A DNA stretch of 64,000 bases from Raphanus sativus (GCF_000801105.2 NC_079513.1:23342273-23406272), one strand, 5' to 3'; positions 1-13,551 are shown, counted from the first letter of the stretch. Notes: generated by a model not told the origin, from the letters alone. Made by a program: numbers and translations.

Positions 1-375
1 AACAATCCATATCCACTTCTTAATCATCTGATCATGGTGACTTTACAAGGGCTACTATCTTACTGAGTCATTAGAAGTTATCTCTTCTCTTTGAGATTTA
101 GTCCGAAAAGATAAACAACTTTCTCGCTTGTTGGCTTGTTCATCAAATATTTTCATGTACTCTTGAGTTATATTCTTTTTGTTTGATATAAAGTGTTACA
201 TCACCGTTTAGGACTGTTGGATTATATGAATATGGAATCTAAAATTTCTCAGCATTTCTCTTATGTCTGGTTTGGCAAAGAAAACTAATTAGGGGATCTA
301 TCCCTATTCATTTTGCTGGACTACATAATTTTAGTCTCTGTGTTACGATTGGCTGATCTTGTGTTGATATCTCAG

Positions 376-934
376 GTAACAAGTGAAGCCAGCAGCAGTC
401 AACAGCAAGTCCCTCCTGCATTCAAGAACTTTTCAATGTCGCAAAAGGACATAACTCTTGATGAGCTTGTGAAGGACAACTGGCTGTGCCCCACAAGAGA
501 CTGTAACACTGGACTTACTATAAAATCTCTTCTTGACCTGCGCAGTTGTTTCAGGGACTATGAAGTTCCTTCAAGCGAGGTTTGCAATGAAGCTGGAGTA
601 AAGGTCTCTGCATTCTGAAGAAAATTTGATTGGATTCACATAATTTTTTTAATCACATATATGTTAGGTGCTGATTTCGATCTGATGCGTTGTATTCTAG
701 CACTTGTTTCCAGGCGGATTTGTGTCCAAACAAGTACTGCCTCAAAAACTTGTTATCTCAAAGGGCACACGAATAGCTTCTTTAGATTTTCCCTCAACCC
801 TAATGGATTTGAGTTTGATATCAATAGTATGTAACTTTCTGATCACGTAAACTTTGCAGGATGATAGAGTGTGCTCTCGTTGTGGGAAGTCATGGCCTTT
901 GGGTAGAGTTACCACTTACCACAGCAGTGAATGA
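376..934 (+). CDS. 3' terminal exons of an unidentified gene (Cys-containing C-terminus)
   Basis: Two exons in one frame: 376-603, after a pyrimidine-rich tract and CAG acceptor, and 860-934, after TTTGCAG, ending in TGA. Together they encode about 100 residues. The first exon is polar and Ser/Gln-rich, then carries a C-x4-C pair (WLCPTRDC). The second carries a CxxC (VCSRCGKSW) and ends TTYHSSE. The spaced cysteines could be a small metal-binding tail. The gene starts outside the window; the sequence before 376 looks like intron. I do not recognise the family. The splice model is the main support, since the frame is kept across the junction (AAG|GAT). Confidence 0.55.
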
Positions 935-2272
935 TCATGAGGAGGAAACCAATGCTCAAGCCACAGCCTTAAGTTCTAATAAAAAGAACACCTAGGAGCC
1001 AAAGAGACTTAGCTGAAAACATTTCTTCTCAAGCTTCCTTAGCCTTGAGTAGTGGTACCACTTGGAGAAGGTACACTATGAGAAGGTACACTGCGAGAAG
1101 AGTAACTCGTAGCGTTGCACACTTGATGGATATTTTGATGCCTGCTACTGTGTCTAAACATCACTGGCAATTTGTCTGCTCTAATGTTTTCTCCTGTGGA
1201 ACACTGATGGAGTTCAAACTCTTTGGTTTTAAGCCTACCATATATTTAAATTGAAAATCAGAGAATTTGTTTTCTTTTGAATTTTAATTTTAATTTATAT
1301 AACCGAACTTTCAAAAGTAAAAAAAAAATGTTTCTTTTGACTTCCATTTATATTTTTAATGGTGACACTAGATTTTGATCCTTTTTTTTTTTGAAAATGC
1401 ACTAGATTAATATGTTTTGTAATAAGTATCTATTTTATTGACAACACAAATAATGAACATATAATTATGTAAAACTATTAAAAAAATTGTATTGAATTTT
1501 TTGTTATATAATTAAAATAATTTATTATAAAAATACAAATGATTATAGAACTATATGAAATCTTTGTTTAATAGAAAACCAATACTTGTAATTTACATAA
1601 CGTAGACAAATCTTTAATTGAAATATGAACGTGGTCCAATGGATTCGGAGAGTGTGTCCCTGCTAGTTGAGAGTGTTGTGCGGTTTGATGTTTGATACAC
1701 GTGTCCCTCAGTTACAAAGTTGCATTAATTGGACGGTATTAAATTCTTAAACACAATACGGCTAATAGTTGACAAGTGATCGAGTAATAGAACACCACCA
1801 TCTCCTACCTTTTCTACCTATTTACATATAGACGAAAATAAGTTGCGTAGTATAATAGATATCTGATAAAAAGAACGATTTCTGTATTACACTTAGCTGA
1901 TAAATTGATTATGTCCCTTACACATAGCATCGATCGAAATGAACGGTGTTGTAATATCACTTGCATAGTACACACATATAGCTGATAAGTGAGAAGTTCT
2001 AATTGTTATGTATAGTGTTGAAGATCATGCTTAGCTTACTACTTAAATCGTCTAAATAATTCAAAACATGATATGTTAAATTAAGAAATTATGCAACATA
2101 AAAATAAAACTAGATATATTGATGTTTATAGTACATTTACATACTAAACAATGTGGTAGTAATGTTTACATATGACGGAAGAACAAATTCTTTTCGCAAC
2201 TAGTAGAAGAAAGTAAATGCATTCCAACGGCCAACAAACCCTGCTTAGTCACTATTTTTGTGATCTAACTTC
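935..2272. other. Intergenic, AT-rich; upstream region of the LTP gene
   Basis: No supported gene. From about 1250 the sequence is AT-rich with homopolymer runs. The 700 bases before the LTP start contain the G-box described separately. Confidence 0.5.
1696..1705 (+). promoter_or_regulatory. G-box/ABRE-like element upstream of the LTP gene
   Basis: ACACGTGTCC contains a perfect CACGTG core (1698-1703), about 690 bases before the LTP start codon. CACGTG with an ACACGTGTC context is the classic ABA-response element core, and LTP3/LTP4 of Arabidopsis are known to be induced by ABA and drought. A functional link is inferred only. Confidence 0.35.
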
Positions 2273-2280
2273 ATATTTAA
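2271..2280 (+). promoter_or_regulatory. Probable TATA box of the LTP gene
   Basis: TCATATTTAAACCC lies about 110 bases before the ATG and is followed by a CA-rich leader typical of a plant 5' UTR. Confidence 0.4.
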
Positions 2281-2386
2281 ACCCATCATCAGCCTCTTCA
2301 GTTCTCATATCAAACAACAAAACATAAGTAGAGACAAATATTCATATTTTTATCACAAAAATAAAGAAAGAAAAGCAAACACACAA

Positions 2387-2841
2387 ATGGCTTTGGCTCT
2401 GAGGTTCTTCACTTGCATTGTTCTGACAGTGTGCATTGTTGCATCAGTAGATGCAGAAATCTCATGTGGCACAGTGGCAAGTAGCTTGGCTCCATGTGCC
2501 AACTATCTATCGAACGGTGGGGAGGTTCCGCCTCCGTGCTGTGCTGGAGTCACTAAGTTGAATGGCATGGCTCAAACCACACCAGACCGTCAACAAGCAT
2601 GCAAATGCCTACAGTCCGCTGCAAAGAGCGTTGCTGGTCTTAACCCAAGTCTAGCCGCTGGTCTTCCTGGAAAGTGCGGTGTTACCATTCCTTATCCCAT
2701 CTCCATGAGCACTAACTGCGACACGTAAATTTTTATTTCCTTCTTACTCGTTTAAACACTTGATCTAGATGGAGGCCGTGATTTAATTCTTCTGGATGAT
2801 CTAACTTGTATTGATTTTTTTGTTGTTGCAGCGTCAAGTGA
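2387..2841 (+). CDS. LTP: Non-specific lipid-transfer protein, type 1 (LTP3/LTP4 type)
   Basis: Secreted type-1 lipid-transfer protein of 115 residues. Exons are 2387-2724 and 2832-2841; the short second exon adds only the end of a Thr codon, Val, Lys and the stop, an intron position known for LTP genes. Residues 1-23 form a signal peptide ending VDA. The mature part has the eight-cysteine pattern C-C-CC-CxC-C-C, giving four disulfides around a hydrophobic lipid tunnel. The family loads lipids in the apoplast and is linked to cuticle deposition and stress. The [12 protein letters not shown] and PGKCGV motifs are typical. Position next to the At5g59350 and ACT4 homologues points to At5g59310/At5g59320 (LTP4/LTP3), but which copy cannot be decided. 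Confidence 0.93.
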
Positions 2842-3564
2842 AGTGGAAGTTTAATTATATCAGCATGTGTATGGAGAGTATGGTTTAGCATAAATAAAAT
2901 AAACACACGTCTATGGACGCTGCTATCACACTACGCCTTTGTCCTATGGTTTTCCTAAGTTGTATCTTAATATGTTTGAGATATGATGATATCATTGTAA
3001 TCCTATGAATCTAATATATATTAGCATAACTTATATCCAGTACTGACGGGGGACTGTATATATAGAGTTTAACTGAGATTGGCAAGAAGAAATCGTGAAA
3101 ACTGTTAGTTATTAAAATACAATGATACATTCATTGGGCTAACCATCACGAATACAATTAAAATTAACAACTCTACTCTTCTGAATTTGGTATATATATT
3201 AAGTATATGACTCACCATCAAGGTATATTATACTCACATGGGATCATGTGACAGAGATAAATCAAGTGAATCAACAACAAAACATACTGTATTGGTTTCG
3301 GAAAATATCAAATGGCAAAATAAAGATTGTTCGGTTTGTTTATACAGCCACAACGATCTATACTAGAATCCACAGTTCCATACTCTGTTCTTGTGTGCAT
3401 ATACACTATTTTGAGAGACCTAAGAAAAGTTGCGCAAGTTCGTCCCCAGGACCCCAGCTGTGTATGTAGCCCTTCTATCGACGTGTTGCCATAGCCCATT
3501 TGGAAATATTGGTTTCAATGGGCCAAAACTCGTTATGTGCTTCTATAAGTATTCTGTATACATA
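2842..3564. other. LTP 3' UTR and intergenic sequence
   Basis: AATAAA-like signals (TAAATAAAATAAA near 2890) fit the LTP polyadenylation region. After about 3060 I see no gene. Confidence 0.4.
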
Positions 3565-5332
3565 TATATAAAAACACTTTTTTTTTTCTTCCCAATACCG
3601 GATATCATTTCCAAATAAAAACTCATGAGGTTAGAGTTTACAACAAAGATAATTGAAGCTTACATAGAAAACAGAATCGAAATTTTAAATATAATGTGAA
3701 ACTCTTGTGAAGCAGAAATCTGAACCCCTCTCAAGCTTGAAATCTGTCAAACCAAATAGACAAATAAGACTCTTCAGGCCGATGATTTGAAGCATAGCTG
3801 TGATTTTTTTCCCTGTCAAGACCAAAAGTTTTGCCCTCACTTGAAGTTGCACCTCCCGCACAATCAGCTCCGGGGATTTATTTATTCCAGCATGTAGACG
3901 AGAGTTTCTTTCTCTCCATGTGAAATAAACAGCTGCTTGGAATACTAACTTCAGAATGGTTTTAAGCTTCTTACCCATTGTAGTCGAGATGAGCCAAGGT
4001 ACAATCTCTTCCAAAGCGGTGGGGAAAGCGAGTCTGAGTTTTGACAACAGAACTCTCCACACGGCGCTAGAGAAATCACAGTCAAAGAACAAATGATGGG
4101 ACGTCTCTGTCTCTTGACCACTGAAGAGACATTCTTCAGGAACCAGTAGACCCCAAGATCTTAGTCTGTCCCGAGTAATCGTTCTTTCTTTTAAAAGAAG
4201 CCAGTGATACGCCCTGGATCGAGCACCGACCTATTTGGTTCATGGACACGGCCCAAGGTGGCGACCTTGTCGACCAGCTAGACATAGCCGAGGTTTTCTC
4301 ATCAGATTATGCCAATTCCCTTATCATCTATGCAATCTTGGATGAGCTGAATACTCAAGTGAGCTGGAGTGACACTATAACGGACGAACTGAGCTGGACT
4401 AACACTCACCCGGACGAGCTGAGCAAGTTGGTTCGATCTTCCGAGCTGGTTCGACCACCAAACCACCCGAGAAGCAACACAGACATACATTCATTGTTCG
4501 AAGCATATCTTCTAAACCATGATGTTTCTTCGCGTGAAACCACTTGGAGAATGTGCTCAACTCAATTATGGAACTCCTCGAAGAAGAATCAGATCAAACG
4601 GAGTTCAGATGAGGGAGTTATGCCATGTACAAATCAGGTGATGTTAAGTTCTCGCGAATTTAGACATGTGTGGATCGTCCCGCGTGTGTCCATATCCTTC
4701 CCAGCATGGTGTGCACGACCTGATCATCACTGCATGAACCTGGACACTCCATGAACCTGGACAGTCAATGAATCTTGCCAAGTCTCCCTCAATTTCCGAA
4801 CTTTGACTAGTCTTGGTCAATTTTATATTTCCTATGTCTTGTTTTCATCATTTCTATTTTCAATGTTGTCTTTCCCCACATATTTCTTTATGTATCTTTG
4901 ACTCACAAACCTTATAAATATATGAGGATCCCATGAATAAAAAACACATTGATTTTTCCTTTCTTTTGAGATTTTCTCTCTTTGTTCTTGGTTGAACATT
5001 TTTTAGTTTCTTGGTGAGGTTATCTCCAAGTCTCGATCCTTCTTTTGTTGGACCGGTGCGTCACATCCGGCAACGATCGAAGTCTGGTAGTATCATTGGA
5101 CCTTTCCGCATCCCATTGTGTCACCATTCATCCCACCAGTTCTCTATCCTTCCGGATCAGAGTCCATATCATCCGTACCGAAAGAGTGATCCCGATTTTG
5201 GTTCTATCAGCCAGACTATGAAAGAATGTTTCGGAATCTTTTTACCAAATCACACCACCTTGTGCCAAGATACCATAGGTGGGGGTGGGGGGGGGGATTT
5301 AAAAGAAGCCAGACTATATAAAAACACTTTTT
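3565..5332 (-). mobile_element. LINE-derived insertion, flanked by an 18-bp direct repeat
   Basis: The ends carry the same 18-base string, TATATAAAAACACTTTTT, at 3565-3582 and 5315-5332: a candidate target-site duplication. A T-run after the left copy corresponds to the poly(A) tail of a minus-strand LINE. On the minus strand, 4228-3690 encodes the C-terminal zinc-binding region of a plant L1 reverse transcriptase (AYHWLLLKERTITRDRLRSW, then CLFSGQETETSHHLFFDC), with one cysteine of the zinc motif replaced by Ser. The rest, about 4235-5297, is unlike LINE sequence and reads better on the plus strand. It has a TATA-like TTATAAATATAT near 4912 and AATAAA near 4936, so it may be a nested LTR piece or a template-switch product. 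Confidence 0.6.
4235..5297 (+). repeat. Non-LINE insert inside the LINE-derived element, possibly an LTR remnant
   Basis: A 1-kb segment of different composition from both flanks. It has a long open stretch at 4242-4754, with a repeated acidic DELSW/DELSK theme but no recognised domain, and LTR-like control motifs around 4910-4945. It ends in a G-run (5280-5297). No matching second LTR is seen. Confidence 0.3.
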
Positions 5333-6416
5333 GTCGTTCTAATAATTTAAAAACCACCGATGACACGAAAGAATCGAATCAAGAGGGGGAATTAAACAGC
5401 TAAAATGAGTTTGTGGGCGACGGTTGTCTAACCATTGGCTCTGTCTATTTATTATCTTATCCAGTCATATGTTCTGTGTTCCCCTCGTGGCGCCTCCAAT
5501 TATTATTCCTCACAAAGCCTAACTTTAAAAAATTTGTTTTATATTTGCTCTGAATAATTTCTTTCCCTCTTGCCAGTTTATTCTACCACCAACACAAGAT
5601 TTTACCAATCCTCCCCCAGCCATTCATGATATTGTTACCCATATATATTTTGTTGCAATTTAACCCGTTTTTATAGAACACTAATTGTTGAGAGGAAATC
5701 ATTTCATCTTAAGATGATTACCAAAAAAAAAAACGAAATCATTTCATATAGCTGCAAAACGTTTAAAATAGTTCTCAAACTTTCTTTTCCAAAGTAGTGG
5801 CATGCGTCATTTGAACTATTTTCTTTTACTAAAATTTATCATCATTGTAAAAAAAAAATCGTTTACAAGAAAAAACGTTTTATCATTAAGCTTCTCGTTA
5901 TCATCTACTAATCAAATACAGTATAGTATATCATATCAAGTCAAATACATATAAGCTTTAAATAATTTAAAATCTATAACAATACAATACATAAACTTTA
6001 TTTTTGAACTTACAATATATAAACTTTTAAACAAATGAATAACTGTTTAAGTACAAGATGTGAAAAAGGCAAAAAAGAACATTAAAAAGTGTACCTTAAT
6101 TTCTCTTTTTTTTTTTCTTCAAAATCTTGCGTTAAAGGCACCAAGAGCCGGTCCTTTTGTGCCAAGTATTACAAGGAACCCAACTTGTGAACCTAAATTG
6201 CTTTGAAAGAGAAGTTATCTATCTATATCACACACACACACACATACACAAACCTATCTTTCTCTTTCAATCTGCTTACCATCAAGGCAAGTTTCCATCT
6301 TCTGCGCTCCTCTAACAATATCAATTACATCTAAAAATATCTCTTGTTTCCAAAATCTTTTCAACACATTTTGGTTTCATTGTCTTCATGTGATGTGAGA
6401 ATTTTGGGTTAGAAAG
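5333..6416. other. Intergenic DNA and 5' leader of the membrane-protein gene
   Basis: No gene seen. AT-rich, with a (CA)n microsatellite at about 6230-6252, followed by a pyrimidine-rich leader. Confidence 0.5.
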
Positions 6417-7250
6417 ATGAAGACTATAAGTGGGCTAGGGATAGGGCTGAGTTTGGTGTTTGTGTTTCTTCTCTTAGCACTTGTTGCAGAAATCTATTAC
6501 CTTCTGAGATGGAAGAAGCACACGCAGCGCATCATAAGCCAAGAGAGCCAAGAAGAAGAACAACAAGCTGGGTACGCTAAGGAACTCATCCAGCTCTTCT
6601 GCTTCAAAAACCATCAATCTTTACATGCCAACCATGGCGGAAGAGAGGCGGAAATCTCGAGGACTCAAGATTTAGAGTTAGGGTTGATGAAACACGTGGG
6701 TGGTGCAGGAGGAGAAGTAGGGTTTGAAGCAGAGCTCATGAAGCTTCATAACCAGAGGTTTCTCTTCACAATCATTGAAGAGACAAAAGCAGATTTGGAA
6801 TCTGATGATGAGACATCAAGAAGACTGAGTGATGTTCCGGTTGGAGTAAATGACTGTACTACCCCTGGTTTCACTCCTCTGGCTTCTCCCTGTACACTGA
6901 AGTCATCATCTCCTTTGGAGTCTTACTCACACCATGGATTCAATCCTCTGTTCGAGACAGAGGAAGAGCTTGAGTTTAACAAGTTCTTCAGGTCGTCTTC
7001 TTCTTCGCCTCCTCCGAAGTTTAAGTTCATGAGGGATGCTGAAGAGAAGCTGAGGAGGAGAGTGGCTGAAGAAGCTAAAAGGAGAGAGCAGGCAGAGGGT
7101 TCTTTTATGAAGTTCTTGAAACCTGAGATGATGAATAGAGAGAAGAAACAGAGTAGTCAAGAATCTGATGAGACGGTGTCGTTTTCTATTTCTTCTTCAT
7201 CAGGGACAAAACTCATAACGCTAGACCAGAGATCCACACTGGTTGTTTAG
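6417..7250 (+). CDS. Single-pass membrane protein, At5g59350 type, function unknown
   Basis: Intronless gene for 277 residues. Residues 4-30 form one strong hydrophobic segment (about 23 residues), followed by a basic RWKKH stop-transfer signal, so the long C-terminal part is probably cytosolic. That part is low in obvious domains. It has a conserved-looking FTIIEETKADLES stretch (about residues 116-128), an acidic block, a Ser/Pro run near residues 194-200, and a charged, probably coiled segment (FMRDAEEKLRRRVAEEAKRREQ, about 203-224). The start is the first ATG after a leader without upstream ATG in frame. The position between LTP and ACT4 matches At5g59350 in Arabidopsis. No function is known to me. 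Confidence 0.88.
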   Translation: MKTISGLGIGLSLVFVFLLLALVAEIYYLLRWKKHTQRIISQESQEEEQQAGYAKELIQLFCFKNHQSLHANHGGREAEISRTQDLELGLMKHVGGAGGEVGFEAELMKLHNQRFLFTIIEETKADLESDDETSRRLSDVPVGVNDCTTPGFTPLASPCTLKSSSPLESYSHHGFNPLFETEEELEFNKFFRSSSSSPPPKFKFMRDAEEKLRRRVAEEAKRREQAEGSFMKFLKPEMMNREKKQSSQESDETVSFSISSSSGTKLITLDQRSTLVV

Positions 7251-7850
7251 TGTTGGAACTCTCATGCTCTGCTCGATAATTTTTTTTTTTTGGTTGAAAT
7301 TTCGTAAAAAGAATTTCAATTTTAATTGTGTGAATTATCTTTGTTTTCTCTCATTCTGATTCTTTTGGGATCGATTTCTTCGGTATATATCAATCTGAAA
7401 ATGTTTGCAGATGCGTCTTTTAATTTGGCTCGAGAAAGAAATTTGAGCTAGAAATTGGCTATGAAATTTTGTATTGTTCCTCTTAACCAGAAAAATTCGT
7501 AATTTGTATAGTGTTTTGGAAAATAAATTAAAAATCTTCTTAGAACTTAGATAAACTTGTATTAATGATTCAATTCTTTACGGCGCCACAAATTTGAAAT
7601 TTTCAGTTACATCTAAGTTATTTTACTCTAACAGTCCGATTAAAATATTTCAAGTAAACGATAAAAAAGTCCAATGGCTTTTTTTTTTTAAATTAAAGGA
7701 GTGCAATGTTTTTTTTGGTAAAAAAAAGAAGAAGTGCAATGTTGTTAATAATTCAAATTTTAAACTTGTGTTAATAATTCAATTTCTTTTTGTATGCTTT
7801 TAAGCCCGTAAATTATGGCACAATACTTCTGATTACTATTTACTACTTAA
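7251..7850. other. 3' region and intergenic DNA
   Basis: AT-rich; no gene seen. Confidence 0.5.
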
Positions 7851-8613
7851 CTAGATTCAGATAATGTTGTATATACATAAATTTTATGTATATGATTTAT
7901 TTACGTTTTTACTTATATTAAATTAGTAAGAGGTCAGAGATTATTACATATATAACTAAATTAGTGTGGACATATAAATCAAATAATCATTGTTATTTAC
8001 AATCATTTTATAATAAATATAATCTAAATAATAAAATATAAAATATAATTTATTTTAAATGATATATATACATATATATATGTATGTAATCTAATATTTA
8101 TTAAATAAGACGTCTTACTCTTATAATTTTATGAATATTTTTGTATCTTGTTATAAATAAAAATTAAACTATCCATCACAAATTTTTAAAGTGAGATTTT
8201 TAAAAAGTTTATTAATTTATATTTTTTAAAAAAATATACAAATATAACATATATAGAAAAATTGAAATTTTTATTGTTTGGTTAATTCAATTGTCTAATT
8301 TATTTTAGTAATATTAATATAAAAAAAATGATAAAAGATATATAAATTATTATCAATATTTATTATTTTAAATCTTTATTATCTTATATATTTTGATCAG
8401 ATTAGGTAATTCTATATGTTTTATTTAAGAAAATAGTAAAGAATATTTTTAATTTAATAATTCATTATATGATTAGGTTAATAAAAAATATACTATATAT
8501 TTAGACTTTAGATGGACTAACTTATTTTTTCTAAGGATTTTAAAACTAATTCTTGTGATGACACGTGTCTATGGTTCAAAAGTTGTAATGTTTATTTTTA
8601 ATATATATATATT
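7851..8613 (-). mobile_element. Degenerate Helitron-like remnant
   Basis: Begins with CTAG (the minus-strand Helitron 3' end would be CTAGT). Near its right end is TGATGACACGTGTC, followed by GTTGTAATGTT and an AATATATATA run. The same ordered motifs occur at the right end of the better-preserved element at 42798-43855. The hairpin is not visible, so this is an old copy. Confidence 0.4.
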
Positions 8614-9559
8614 GGATTTTGATGCTTTCTACTTGATAAAAAATGCAAATAAAACATGAAACTGTATATATTTAGACTACTTGAATGGATTATATAAGCT
8701 TGTAAGAAAAGAGGAAAATTGTATACATTTTGTGTTGTCTGAACTAGAAAAATTCATGGCATCACGCGATGTATCGCCGAAAGGTTTGTTTCATTAGTAA
8801 TCATAATCTGAACCTCGACTAGTTTTCAAGTTAAAGGTATCGTTTATGCCAAAAGGTCTTGTTGGACCACATTACTACTTGTCAAAATACTTTATTACTG
8901 GTGAGCGACGTTTTTTCTCGTCAGAAAATCTATCAATTTCAATCACTATACAAAAACGGGTTTTAAAATGCGTATGCTTGAATATATTGTACGACAAGTA
9001 ATTCAAAGCTACTACCCAGATGAGTAAAGCACTTTAAGTGCATGGAACATGTAGACAAACAATTATCGTTACATGTATTTAGAATGAAATATCTTTTAAC
9101 TCGCAACAAATGAATTCTTCTTATTTTCAAAAAAAAAAACAAATGAATTCTTCTGGATGTATAAACCATGTATGTATAAAGAGCAACTCAAAATGTATTA
9201 TGCTAAAGTACATATACATACATATACATATTTATGCGCTTGAAAAAATGCAAGCATACGTATCTATATACAATTAGTCAATTAGTATATTAGTAGAATA
9301 CATTAAACATACTGTCATACGTATATATGTACGTATAACGTATTCTATGACAACTGGAAACATGGCGACACGTGAAGGAAGAACCAAACTCAAAGAGACA
9401 GGAAAAGCGAAGGGGTCCGAGAACACACGTCAACATCGTTGGCCTCATCTTAGTTACAATTTCAAAATTCGCGTTGGATACTGGAGCCCAACTTTACCAT
9501 AATTAACTATGATTCGTTTGGTAATCCTTGAATAAAGTATATGTGTTTTGTTTGATAAT
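8614..9559. other. Intergenic, AT-rich
   Basis: No supported gene. A GACACGTG motif lies near 9366. Confidence 0.45.
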
Positions 9560-10972
9560 GGGACTGTAGTGTGTGATTTGCCTCTTTGGGAGGGATTTGC
9601 TTAAAGCTAACTTGGGGAAGGCTATAGGAAATGGGCAAACAACAAAGCTATGGCAGGATGCTTGGATCTCCCTAAATGATCAAACGAAACCTATGGGACC
9701 CATCAAGGAAGACGACCTGGACCTACGGGTATCAGACATCTTAACATCCGATCTACAGTGGAACAAAAAGAGAATAGAGGAACTCTTACCATTGTACGCT
9801 GAGAAGATTCAGGGTCTACAACCGAGCTTGAAGGGGATGGAAGACACCTATATTTGGCAGCCGCTGGCAACAGGAGTGTACACAACACGATCAGGCTACA
9901 ACTCTGCTGTCGGAGAAGCACAGCCTAGAAATGAAACCAGCAACATCAACTCGCAAGATTTTCACTGGATTAAAGACTTATGGGCCAAGGAGTACTCACC
10001 AAAACTGAAAGTCTTTGTGTGGTCCATCATCCAGGGAGCAATACCACTAGGAGAAAATCTGCAGAAGAGAGGTATGGGGTTAGACGTTTGGTGCCCCCAT
10101 TGCAAGGAACCAGAAACCCCATTACATACCTTCTTTCTCTGTGAATTTGCGAGTAAAGTCTGGGCAAACATCCCGTTGAAGGAGACAGTTCACATAGCTG
10201 TAGGAGATTCTTTCAAAGTTGCAATCACCCGGTTCCGCCAGGCTATATGTCTCCCCCCAGTAGGGGTCTCGACAGATATTATGCCTTGGATTTGCTGGTC
10301 AATCTGGAAGGACCGCAACTCCCGCCTCTTTGAGAATCGAGGATCAACACCTGAGGAGATAGCAATAAGAGGGATCAGGCTAGCGAGAGAATGGAACCAA
10401 GCACAACAAGCAAATGAGAAAAAGGAGAAAAACTTACCTCGAGTGGACAATCAACAGAGACAACCGACGACGAATCTGATTGAATGTCGAACAGATGCGG
10501 CTTGGAATAAAGGAAAGAAGAGGGCAGGTCTGGCTTGGGTCTTCAACGGCCTACCAAACACTCTCCAGAGAAGTGGATCGACGACACAGGATTTCGTCAC
10601 TTCCCCCTTGATCGCGGAAGCACTTGCGATTCGATCAGGGCTTTGCATGGCGGCAACGATGGAGCTCCCAAAGCTCAAAGTTTGCTCCGACAGCTCAACG
10701 CTCATAGCAGCAATCAACAACAAGTACCAGATGAAGGAAATTGTGGGTATCGTCAGAGACATCCAAGAAATCTCCTCTGGTTTCGATTTCATTAGTTTCA
10801 CGCATATCTCTCGTAAGAACAATGGAGAGGCAGACTCTCTTGCTAAACAGGCCTTAGGGCTTTCTCTTTGTAATATTTAACCCATGTGGGCCGACATTGC
10901 CGTTTGGGCTTTATTTAAGTAATTTCGTGACAAAAAAAAAAAAAAAAAAAAAAAAGGGACTGTAGTGTGTGA
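9560..10972 (+). mobile_element. Young 5'-truncated L1-type LINE with perfect 17-bp target-site duplication
   Basis: The 17-base string GGGACTGTAGTGTGTGA occurs at 9560-9576 and again at 10956-10972. Between them is a LINE 3' end (9577-10955) finishing in a poly(A) tail of about 24 As (10932-10955). The insert is truncated at its 5' end, as usual for target-primed reverse transcription. Perfect repeats, an intact tail and an undamaged reading frame show that it is recent. Confidence 0.95.
9577..10880 (+). CDS. C-terminal part of LINE ORF2: zinc-binding region plus RNase H domain
   Basis: About 430 open codons from the truncated 5' end to TAA. The first part (LGKAIGNGQTTKLWQDAWI) is the region after the reverse transcriptase core. 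Next comes the reverse-transcriptase zinc-binding region, with CPHCKEPETPLHTFFLC. The last 130 residues form a plant-LINE RNase H domain: the acidic residues are seen in RTDAAW, AEALAIRSG, CSDSS and GEADSLAK, with a His in HISRKNN just before the last Asp. The endonuclease and the reverse-transcriptase catalytic core are missing, so it cannot move by itself. No real start codon is expected; the frame is inherited from the full element. Confidence 0.9.
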
Positions 10973-11087
10973 GTTAGCATTTTTATTGGAATTATAATAC
11001 AAGCATAAAAAGGAAATTAATTAAAAAGTAAGAGACGAAGTGAAGAAGGATTTTTAAATGAGTTTTCTTTTTGTGGAGAAATTCTAC

Positions 11088-11262
11088 GAGATGTGCAGGG
11101 GCGGATGCAGAAAGACGGGGGCACAAATTTTATTTCTTTATATCAAGTTATAGAATTAGGAAGCATTTATTTTACTGATAATAATTACCGAAGGAAAATA
11201 AAAAAATAGATGGAGGCACTTGACCCCGTTCCTCCCCACCTGCGTCCGCCACTAGAGATGTG
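11088..11262. mobile_element. hAT-family MITE, 159 bp, with 8-bp target-site duplication
   Basis: GAGATGTG is duplicated at 11088-11095 and 11255-11262. The element between them starts CAGGGGCGGATGCAG and ends CTGCGTCCGCCACTA, imperfect terminal inverted repeats (12 of 15 match). An 8-bp duplication with a YAGGGGCGG-type end is diagnostic of hAT elements. No coding capacity. Confidence 0.9.
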
Positions 11263-11847
11263 TATTTACACATACTAGTTCAATCTTTTAAAATAACTTA
11301 AATTTATTTATGTAACTAAATTATATTAAAATATTAATATAGTTTTTGTTTGAAAAATTATTAGAGGTTCTAAGCAATAATGATGTTTTATAACATCTTC
11401 TAATGCTCTGTCATAATTAATAATTAAACATGCAGACAAACAACAACAGAATACAAAGATGCCAATTTCAAGAACCATAAGAAAAATAAGTATATGTCCA
11501 TGACACATGAATGTGGTTATTTGTTACGTCACGGTTATCATCTTAATAATCTCACGGCTCAATGATCCATATTTCCCTATTCAACAACGAGTATCCACTA
11601 ACCCGATTCTTCCGGCGAACCAGGACTAAAACGGCCATTCTCGTTCAGGTTAGGCTGTAAAATATTCCCTTACCCAAAATAGGCGAACACGTGTTGTCAC
11701 ACTCTTACATATAGGTTCCAGCTAAAAACTAACGGCCAAGAACTGTTTGCATTGGAGCGATATAACGAGAAGCTCCTTTGTTCTATTCAGAAATTCTGAA
11801 CCCATTCAGGGACGAGGCGTTTCAGGATCCATTTTTGTGATTGAAGA

Positions 11848-13551
<1,704 letters not shown>

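Noticed and set aside
1045..1254. Short plus-strand frame with repeated RRYT motifs
   Set aside because: It lies after the stop of the first gene, starts at a non-ATG codon and looks like 3' UTR.
4242..4754. 170-codon open frame on the plus strand
   Set aside because: No recognised domain, lies inside a repeat-derived segment and lacks a plausible gene context; kept only as part of the composite element.
10190..10822. Minus-strand frames opposite the LINE
   Set aside because: Shadows of the LINE ORF2, whose plus frame has recognised domains.
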